Assembly: GCA_049279675.1 (NCBI GenBank)
Contig: JBAPOP010000137.1
Span: forward strand, 1 to 47,791
Length of the DNA: 47,791 bases
Origin: Palsa-147 sp049279675
GTDB lineage: Bacteria > Acidobacteriota > Terriglobia > Acidiferrales > UBA7541
Direction: 5' to 3'
Positions 6,894-13,521 of this stretch are shown here, one piece after another. Numbering within the stretch: the stretch's first letter is position 1; each line of letters opens with the position of its first letter. Under the pieces are notes generated by a model, which made no database searches, had not been told where the DNA came from, and saw only the letters and a program-made list of their open reading frames with translations. Both the position numbers and the translations under genes were made by a program.

Positions 6894-9392
6894 ATGCCGT
6901 TGCATAAGATACCCTCTCAGCTAGACATCCCGGCAATTGTTGAGGTGCCAAGCGATGCGCCGGATATCGTGCCTGTTAACGCCCCGACCGAACTTCTGGA
7001 GCTTGACCTCAAAACTGACCGCGAAATGGTAGCCCTGGCCTACGAAGTTACGGCCGATAAATCTGCCATTTCCTGGCCGATTCATCCGCGGCCCATGCTG
7101 CCGAGCCGCGTCGCCATCATCGGAAATTATCTTCCGCGAAAATGCGGAATCGCGACGTTTACGACGGATCTTTGCGACGCGATTCACGCCGAATACGGCG
7201 CCACGGAATTGCTGGCGTTGCCAGTGAACGATATTGAAGAAGGTTATAGCTATCCCGAGCGAATCCGTTTCGAGCTTTCACAAGATGACTTGGCTTCATA
7301 TCGACAGGCTGCGGATTTTTTGAATTTCAGCAACATAGATTTGGTTTGCCTGCAACACGAATACGGAATCTTTGGCGGACCGGCTGGGTCGCATATCCTG
7401 GAGCTGCTACGCCGGCTTCAGATGCCTGTCGTAACGACGCTGCATACGGTGTTGCGCGAGCCGAATGCGGATCAGCGCTCCGTAATGGAAGAGATCGCAG
7501 CTCTATCAGATCGCCTGATCGTTATGAGCCGCCAGTCGGCGGAGATATTGCACGAAGTGTTTCGCGTTCCGATGTCCAAGATCGATCTGATCCCGCACGG
7601 AATTCCAGATTTGGCTTTCACTGACCCAAATTTTTATAAGGATGGTTTTGGCACGGAAGGCAAAGACGTCTTGCTGACGTTTGGTTTGCTTTCGCCGAAC
7701 AAGGGAATCGAAAACGTCATTAAGGCTCTCCCAAGTATTCTCTCGCGGCACAGCAATGTTGTTTACATGGTTTCCGGTGTCACCCATCCGCACGTGCTCC
7801 GGCAAGAGGGCGAAAAATATCGGACGTACTTGCAGAATCTTGCGCGCGAACTCGGAGTTCAAGACAACGTAATCTTTTGGAATCGCTTCGTAAGCCCGAA
7901 AGAACTGGTCGAATTAATCGGCTCCGCGGATATTTACATCACACCGTACAAGCACAAAGGACAAGTCGTATCGGGAACACTTACTTATGCCCTGAGCGCG
8001 GGAAAGGCGATTATTTCAACCCCATATTTGCACGCGATCGAGCTATTGGCTGACGAACGCGGCACGCTTGTGCCGTTCGACGATCCGGAAGCGATTGCGG
8101 CGAAAGCGATCGAATTATTGGACAACGGAACCGGGCGTCATGCGATGCGGAAGCGTGCTTACTTGTATACGCGAGACATGGTTTGGGACCGCGTCGCGCA
8201 GCAATACATGGGAAGCTTCGAGCGCGTGTACAACGAACGGTTGCGAAAACCGCGTGCCACATTTTCGGCTCGGAATACGGCGAAGGACCTTGACCGTCTT
8301 CCAGACGTGAAGCTCGATCATTTGTATCGAATGAGCGACCACACCGGAATTGTGGAGCACGCCGTCTTCAACGTGCCGAACTATCCGGAAGGTTACTCCA
8401 CCGATGACAACGCACGGGCGCTCATCGTCGCGATTCTCCTGGAAAAATTTGAAAGCTCTACAGTGGCGGGCTCGCTCGATCTCGCGTCCCGCTATTTGGC
8501 TTTTTTGTGGCTGGCGTTCGATCCGATCACCAAGAGATTTAGAAATTGCTTGAGTTATGAACGCCAATGGCAGGATTTGGAAGGATCAGAAGACAGTCAC
8601 GGTCGAGCCTTGTGGGGGCTGGGAGTTGTCCTTGGCAGAACCAGGGACAACGGACTGCGAGGAGCTGCGGGGCGATTGTTCGAGTTGGCTGTTCCCGCGG
8701 CCGTGGAATTCAGAAGTCCCCGTGCGTGCGCTTTCGCTTTGCTGGGGCTGCACGAATACCTCGAATCCTTCCCCGGAGATCGCGCGGCGCTGAATGCCGC
8801 GGACGCGTTGGCGAACCGGCTGCTCGATTCCTATCGTTCCAATCGTTCAGTTGATTGGAAATGGTTTGAAAACGAACTCGCGTACTCAAATGCACGGCTA
8901 CCGCAAGCGCTCATCCGAGCGGGCACGCGTAACGGAAACGATGCGATGGTTTCAGCGGGACTTGAGGCGTTGGATTGGCTGACAGCGGTTCAGCGCTGCG
9001 AAAGAAAAGGCCACTTCGTGCCCATCGGGTCTCACGGTTTCTATCCGAAAAACGGAGAAAAAGCCCGCTTCGACCAACAACCAATCGAAGCGTGCGCGGC
9101 CGTTTCAGCATGCTTGCAAGCGTATCGCGCCACCGGGAAAAACCGCTGGCTGAAAGATGCGTGGACAGCATTTAACTGGTTCCTCGGCGACAACGACTTG
9201 CAAATTGCGCTCTACGATCCCTCCACCGGCGGTTGCCGTGATGGATTGCATCCGGACCGTGCCAATGAAAACCAGGGAGCTGAATCGACTCTGTCATTTC
9301 TCATGGCACTGCTCGAAATGCAGAAGCTCCCAGAATCGGCCGTGACTGACGGCAACTCTGCCCGACAGCAAAACCTGGCCAGCGCTCAATAG
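6894..9392 (+). CDS. GT4 glycosyltransferase fused to an (alpha/alpha)6 glycosidase-like domain
   Basis: An 832-residue bifunctional-looking protein. After a ~60-residue variable N-terminus, a GT-B fold domain starts with RVAIIGNYLPRKCGIATFTTDL and continues with HEYGIFGG, a VVTTLHTVL segment, IDLIPHGIPD, LLTFGLLSPNKGIENVI and YKHKGQVVSGTLTYALSAGKAII, as in family GT4. A second domain of ~380 residues begins around DRLPDVKLDHLYRMSDHTGI and contains GYSTDDNARALIVA, HGRALWGLG, FDQQPIEA and NENQGAESTLSFL, typical of alpha/alpha-toroid glycosidases and epimerases. The ATG at 6894 follows AGAAAGGA; the frame is also open from a TTG at 6834. The GH130 gene lies 66 bases downstream, so the pair probably works on one mannose- or glucose-containing glycan. 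Confidence 0.85.
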   Translation: MPLHKIPSQLDIPAIVEVPSDAPDIVPVNAPTELLELDLKTDREMVALAYEVTADKSAISWPIHPRPMLPSRVAIIGNYLPRKCGIATFTTDLCDAIHAEYGATELLALPVNDIEEGYSYPERIRFELSQDDLASYRQAADFLNFSNIDLVCLQHEYGIFGGPAGSHILELLRRLQMPVVTTLHTVLREPNADQRSVMEEIAALSDRLIVMSRQSAEILHEVFRVPMSKIDLIPHGIPDLAFTDPNFYKDGFGTEGKDVLLTFGLLSPNKGIENVIKALPSILSRHSNVVYMVSGVTHPHVLRQEGEKYRTYLQNLARELGVQDNVIFWNRFVSPKELVELIGSADIYITPYKHKGQVVSGTLTYALSAGKAIISTPYLHAIELLADERGTLVPFDDPEAIAAKAIELLDNGTGRHAMRKRAYLYTRDMVWDRVAQQYMGSFERVYNERLRKPRATFSARNTAKDLDRLPDVKLDHLYRMSDHTGIVEHAVFNVPNYPEGYSTDDNARALIVAILLEKFESSTVAGSLDLASRYLAFLWLAFDPITKRFRNCLSYERQWQDLEGSEDSHGRALWGLGVVLGRTRDNGLRGAAGRLFELAVPAAVEFRSPRACAFALLGLHEYLESFPGDRAALNAADALANRLLDSYRSNRSVDWKWFENELAYSNARLPQALIRAGTRNGNDAMVSAGLEALDWLTAVQRCERKGHFVPIGSHGFYPKNGEKARFDQQPIEACAAVSACLQAYRATGKNRWLKDAWTAFNWFLGDNDLQIALYDPSTGGCRDGLHPDRANENQGAESTLSFLMALLEMQKLPESAVTDGNSARQQNLASAQ

Positions 9393-9458
9393 TCCAATTG
9401 CCATAAACGGTGCGAGAAAGTTCGCGGTTTTGTTTTCAGATTGTTCTTAAGAGAGATC

Positions 9459-10436
9459 ATGACCCAATACGATTCCTTGTTCTGCCGGCACGCCGCGAAT
9501 CCGATCTTGTCCGCAAAAGATTGGCCGTATTTGATGAATAGCGTATTTAACGCCGGCGCGACACTTTTGCCCGATGGCACCACTCTTTTACTTTGCCGCG
9601 TGGAAGATCGTCGCGGCCTGTCTCACTTGTGCGCGGCGCGCTCTCAAAACGGCGTTGATGGCTGGCAGATCGATAAAGAACCGACGCTGCCGCCAGATCC
9701 CGACGGTTTCCCTGAGGAGCTCTGGGGCATCGAAGATCCGCGAATTACCTATGTGCCGGAGCTAAAGCAATACGTGGTCACCTATACGTCATATTCTCGC
9801 GGCGGCCCGGGTGTTTCGCTGGCGCTCACGAAGGACTTCCGCACGTTCGAGAGAATGGGCGTCATCATGTCACCAGACGACAAAGATGCAGCACTTCTGC
9901 CAAGAAGAATCAACGGCTCCTGGGCCTTGATACATCGGCCGATGACGCCTCTCGGCGCTCACATCTGGATTTCTTACTCGCCCGACCTCCGGCATTGGGG
10001 TGTGCATAAGTTGATGCTGGAGGCGCGGCGCGGCGCGTGGTGGGACGCGAACAGGATTGGAATGTCGCCTCCGCCAATTGAAACGCCAAGAGGCTGGCTG
10101 ATGATTTACCACGGCGTTCGCCGTACGCCATCAAGCTCGATATACCGGCTTGGCCTGGCGCTTTTTGATCTCGAACAGCCGGAGAAATGTCTGATTCGAG
10201 GAGATTCGTGGATGTTCGCGCCCGAAGCGGAATACGAGCGTCGTGGAGACGTTCAGGATGTTGTGTTTCCGTGCGGCTACACTATTGCGGCGGATGGCGA
10301 CGGTATCAATCTTTATTATGGCGCGGCCGACTCAAGCATCGCGCTCGCTCGCGGCAGCATTCGAAAAATGCTGGCGTGGCTGGATGAAAATGGCCATTCC
10401 GAACAATCTCAGAATCGGCGGCTGCGGCAAAGCTAG
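9459..10436 (+). CDS. GH130-family glycosidase/phosphorylase
   Basis: A 325-residue five-bladed beta-propeller enzyme. It begins RHAANPILSAKDWP and MNSVFNAGATLLPDGTTLLLCRVEDRRG, and contains ELWGIEDPRITYV, whose Asp in EDPR fits the catalytic acid of GH130. Further motifs are SPDDKDAALLPRRING, HRPMTPLGAHIWISYSPDLRHWG, WWDANRIGMSPPPIETPRGWLMIYHGV, and DVQDVVFPCGYTI with YYGAADSSIALA. GH130 members are mostly inverting beta-mannoside phosphorylases, with some hydrolases; the substrate is not readable here. No signal peptide is present, so it is cytoplasmic. The ATG at 9459 follows AAGAGAG. Linkage to the preceding GT4 fusion suggests a salvage or remodelling role. Confidence 0.92.
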   Translation: MTQYDSLFCRHAANPILSAKDWPYLMNSVFNAGATLLPDGTTLLLCRVEDRRGLSHLCAARSQNGVDGWQIDKEPTLPPDPDGFPEELWGIEDPRITYVPELKQYVVTYTSYSRGGPGVSLALTKDFRTFERMGVIMSPDDKDAALLPRRINGSWALIHRPMTPLGAHIWISYSPDLRHWGVHKLMLEARRGAWWDANRIGMSPPPIETPRGWLMIYHGVRRTPSSSIYRLGLALFDLEQPEKCLIRGDSWMFAPEAEYERRGDVQDVVFPCGYTIAADGDGINLYYGAADSSIALARGSIRKMLAWLDENGHSEQSQNRRLRQS

Positions 10437-10465
10437 ACGCGTCGCCGAATTGCGCCTGGCGCAAG

Positions 10466-12001
10466 TTACGCTGTAATTTGGGCGCTAGGTATTGGGCGCC
10501 TGCGCCAAGCGGCGAATCCCTCTTTGACAAGACTGAAGATAGTGCGCCGATTTTCAGAAATCACCTTCAGCCACGGCAACACTCCCATTTGAGGGAAGTA
10601 AATTCCCCGGAAGCACATTCGTGCGAGGAAAATATTTATTCGATAGCCCACATCCTTGGGATCGAGCGAGTTGACGGCCTGCTCGATCGCCTTCGCACTG
10701 TACGAACGCGTCCATCCATATCTCACCTCGTCGTGCGCTTCGGTGATCGTCATTCTAAGCGGCGTGTGGGCCATCTCGAACGGAATGAATTCCTGCCAAT
10801 GTTTTGGCCGCGTTAGCCGCCCTGCTGCCTCGAGCCTCTTGTAAAGCGGCGTCGCGGGCAAGGGCGTGAGCAAGCCAAAGATGGGAAGACCTGGCGGCCA
10901 GGTGCGAATTTCTTGCAAGGTGCGCTCCGCGACTCCCGGAGTGTCGTTGTCCATGCCGAAAATGAAAGATGTGATGGCGTAAACGTTGCGTTGCGCGAGC
11001 CTCTCGAGCACGGCTGCATATTCGCCCGGCTTGTTGAATCCCTTGTTTACGCTGGCGAGGTTCGCCGGGTCGATGGATTCCATGCCGATGAAAACCCATT
11101 TGCCGCCTGATGCAGCGATCAAGTCGACCAGCTCTTCATCTCGCAATAGATTGGCGCTTATTTGTGCAACCCAATGCAACTGAGCGCCGGCAGCAATGAT
11201 GTCGCGCAGAAGGGATTTCGTGCGCTTGATATTGATGGCGAAATTATCGTCGATGAAAAAGACGGCAATCTGGCCGCCCTCACTCTTGGCGCGAGCCTTC
11301 AAGAGAAGCAGCTCGTCCACCACACTCTTGTTCGAGCGAAACCGGATGGAGTCGCCGAAAAAGCCCGTTACGGTGCAGAACTCACACCCATAAGGGCAGC
11401 CGCGCCCCGACTCGACTGGAATAATGCGAAATGTCCCCCAACCTTCGCCGACACGCTGGAGCATGTTCTTTGCAATCTTTGGAACCAAATTGAATTGCTT
11501 CAGGTCAATCGTGTCCCAGGGAATCGCAGGGTAAGGCTGAAGAGTCGGCTTACGTTCCTGTCCAAAATCGTCCACGGGAGCGTAGAGATCCTTGAGTTTG
11601 CCGCGCGCCGCATCCTCGACTATTTTGGGCCAGGTTTCGTCGGCTTCGCCGAGAGCCACGGCGTCTGCATGACGCGGCCCGCCGTTGCGGCCAAGTGCTT
11701 CATCGGACATTTCCGTCACGTGAGGCCCGCCCATCACGACCGGCACGCCCACTGCGCGGATTGCGTCTGCGATGCGGTATGCCTTCGCAATCATCCGCGT
11801 CATTGCCCCGATCCCGACGAGTCCGATGTTTTCATCGCGAACGAATTGCGCAATTCCGGCTTCATCCATCGGCTGGGCGTTGCCATCGATGAGCAAAACT
11901 TCGTGTCCTGGAGGCGTCAATGACTGGAGCAGAAACATCCAGAGATGCGGCATGAAATTGCGTGTAACCCCGTTATCGGGGTTGTAAAGCAGAATTCGCA
12001 T
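10466..12001 (-). CDS. B12-binding-domain radical SAM protein
   Basis: A 511-residue protein of the cobalamin-dependent (class B, BchE-like) radical SAM group. The N-terminal Rossmann domain (MRILLYNPDNG..., LLIDGNAQ, LVGIGAMTRM, VVMGGPHVTEM) resembles the B12-binding fold but lacks the DxHxxG base-off motif. The radical SAM core has CPYGCEFC (Cys202, 206, 209), which holds the 4Fe-4S cluster, followed by FRSNKSVVDEL, FIDDNFAIN and KWVFIGMESID. A C-terminal ~120-residue extension follows. Relatives act in hopanoid, chlorophyll and lipid modification; the substrate is unknown. The ATG at 12001 follows TTGGAG. It is convergent with the GH130 gene (29 bases apart). Confidence 0.85.
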   Translation of the reverse strand: MRILLYNPDNGVTRNFMPHLWMFLLQSLTPPGHEVLLIDGNAQPMDEAGIAQFVRDENIGLVGIGAMTRMIAKAYRIADAIRAVGVPVVMGGPHVTEMSDEALGRNGGPRHADAVALGEADETWPKIVEDAARGKLKDLYAPVDDFGQERKPTLQPYPAIPWDTIDLKQFNLVPKIAKNMLQRVGEGWGTFRIIPVESGRGCPYGCEFCTVTGFFGDSIRFRSNKSVVDELLLLKARAKSEGGQIAVFFIDDNFAINIKRTKSLLRDIIAAGAQLHWVAQISANLLRDEELVDLIAASGGKWVFIGMESIDPANLASVNKGFNKPGEYAAVLERLAQRNVYAITSFIFGMDNDTPGVAERTLQEIRTWPPGLPIFGLLTPLPATPLYKRLEAAGRLTRPKHWQEFIPFEMAHTPLRMTITEAHDEVRYGWTRSYSAKAIEQAVNSLDPKDVGYRINIFLARMCFRGIYFPQMGVLPWLKVISENRRTIFSLVKEGFAAWRRRPIPSAQITA

Positions 12002-12371
12002 CAGTCGGTCTCCAACGAGACGCCACTCGTTCGTGCTGAACTGGACCGGCTACGATGTCAGGGCGTGTGTCTAACATCTGACGTCAGAGCGCAAACCCAC
12101 GCAGCATTGAGCACTGCCGCCGTTTTGTCGCGCAAGGTCGTCGCTGCCTGAAATTGGACAGCAAGAGGCGATAGAAAATCTGTTCAATTTTGCACACTTT
12201 TAGGTTTTGTCCGAGGTATGTCCTCGCTAGTAACTGCTAAGCATAAGTTGACTGAGAAACGCCTGCAGGAAAGCAATTTGAGCGATATCTATGTGGCGCC
12301 GCCGAAGCTAATATGACCTGTTTGCCGCGAACGCAGGCGTCGTTTCACGCGACTTACAAGGTTGAGTAGGC
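12002..12371. other. Divergent intergenic region
   Basis: This separates the minus-strand radical SAM gene from the plus-strand methyltransferase-like gene and must hold promoters for both. No coding frame is convincing. The one clear structure is a perfect 12-bp palindrome, listed separately. No good -35/-10 pair could be fixed by eye. Confidence 0.5.
12077..12088. promoter_or_regulatory. Perfect palindrome TCTGACGTCAGA, possible operator
   Basis: TCTGACGTCAGA is its own reverse complement and lies 76 bases upstream of the radical SAM start, in the shared divergent region. A dimeric regulator could bind here. The regulator is unknown, and a single 12-bp palindrome can occur by chance. Confidence 0.3.
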
Positions 12372-13169
12372 ATGCCCCGCATACAATTCATCGAGCTGCA
12401 CGAGCAACCGGGTTGCCCATCGTTTCTCCGGGATGAGATCACCGATGCGCTTCAGTTCGGGCTAAATTCCCTAAAGACTTACGCGCCAATCACTCCCCTG
12501 CTTCAAAGTGCGCTTGACTCGACGCACAGCCGATCGATTATTGATATGTGTTCAGGCGCCGCGGGACCGTGGTTAGATCTCTCTCAGAGGCTGCACGCAG
12601 ACGCGCAGGCTTCCTTCCGAATTCTGCTAACGGACAAATACCCGAACATCGGCGCGTTCGAGAAAATCAAAGAGGCATCTGGAAATCAAATTGATTTCAA
12701 TCCAGGACCGATTGACGCGATGAACGTGCCAGTTGAATTGAAGGGGTTTCGAACAATGTTCACGACATTTCATCATTTTTCGCCTGATGAAGCGCGAGCG
12801 GTGCTCCAAAACGCTGTCGACGCCGGCCAGGGCATAGGCATATTTGAGGTAACCAGGCGCGCTCCGGCAACAATTGGCCTGATATTTCTATGGTCGCTCA
12901 TGTCATTAGCATTTACCCCCTGGATCCGTCCGTTCCGCTGGTCGCGGTTGGTCTGCACGTACGTGCTTCCGCTCATTCCGTTTGTATTGTTGTTTGATGG
13001 ACTCGTCTCGTGCCTACGCGCGTATCGGCCACAGGAGTTGCGTGAAATCGTAGCAACACTGAATGCGACCGGGTACGAGTGGAGAATTGGCGTGCATTTC
13101 AAAGCGCGTGGCGATCTGCCGATTACGTATCTGATTGGCTGTCCGCAGGCGCCGATTTCAGTGAGCTAA
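12372..13169 (+). CDS. SAM-methyltransferase-like protein with C-terminal membrane segments
   Basis: A 265-residue protein. It opens IQFIELHEQPGCPSFLRDEITDALQF, as in a conserved family annotated class I SAM-dependent methyltransferase or hypothetical. A motif-I-like SIIDMCSGAAGPWLDLS follows at about residue 56, then ILLTDKYPN (an acidic post-I motif) and FTTFHHFSPDEARAVLQNAV. Two hydrophobic stretches, about residues 165-185 and 195-215, could anchor the C-terminal part in the membrane. The glycine-rich loop is weaker than in typical methyltransferases, so activity is not certain. The ATG at 12372 follows AAGGTTGAG. No partner gene is evident. Confidence 0.65.
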   Translation: MPRIQFIELHEQPGCPSFLRDEITDALQFGLNSLKTYAPITPLLQSALDSTHSRSIIDMCSGAAGPWLDLSQRLHADAQASFRILLTDKYPNIGAFEKIKEASGNQIDFNPGPIDAMNVPVELKGFRTMFTTFHHFSPDEARAVLQNAVDAGQGIGIFEVTRRAPATIGLIFLWSLMSLAFTPWIRPFRWSRLVCTYVLPLIPFVLLFDGLVSCLRAYRPQELREIVATLNATGYEWRIGVHFKARGDLPITYLIGCPQAPISVS

Positions 13170-13255
13170 ATTATGTAAAGCAGGCCAGCGCGGAGCGGAC
13201 TTCTTACTCCGTCAAAAGAGGCAGAATAGCACTCGAATTTCGATCGGAAGGCGAT

Positions 13256-13444
13256 CTAGCTGCGCCGGGGTATACGCGGAATTCTTCTGGACTCAACCGC
13301 CTCGACAGCCGAGAGCTTACGATCCAAGTGCGGTTCTGACCGGGAGCCGCCCGAATGCAATACGCAGCGCTCGCCGGGAGCGACACCGCACGTAGGGCAC
13401 GGCACAGCAAATAACTGCTTTGCCGTAAGGTCGATCATCCTCAT
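13256..13444 (-). CDS. Small zinc-ribbon-like protein
   Basis: A 62-residue protein from the ATG at 13444 (an ATG at 13438 is also possible). The core is VPCPTCGVAPGERCVLHSGGSRSEPHLDRKLSAVE, with Cys-x2-Cys and a third Cys seven residues on, plus His in EPHLDRK. This resembles the short zinc-binding domain found in many actinobacterial, phage and acidobacterial small proteins, which probably binds nucleic acid. It lies 77 bases downstream of the kinase gene on the same strand and may be cotranscribed with it. The frame is open further upstream to 13507 without a ribosome-binding site. Confidence 0.65.
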   Translation of the reverse strand: MRMIDLTAKQLFAVPCPTCGVAPGERCVLHSGGSRSEPHLDRKLSAVEAVESRRIPRIPRRS

Positions 13445-13521
13445 TGAGAAATCTTGCAACAAACTCAACCGCAAAACTGTGCGCTTTTGGACGCTAAATC
13501 CAGCCACGGCAGAGGGGTTAG

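Noticed and set aside
11162..11923. 253-codon plus-strand frame opposite the radical SAM gene
   Set aside because: The minus strand encodes intact CxxxCxxC and other radical SAM motifs throughout, so this frame is a shadow.
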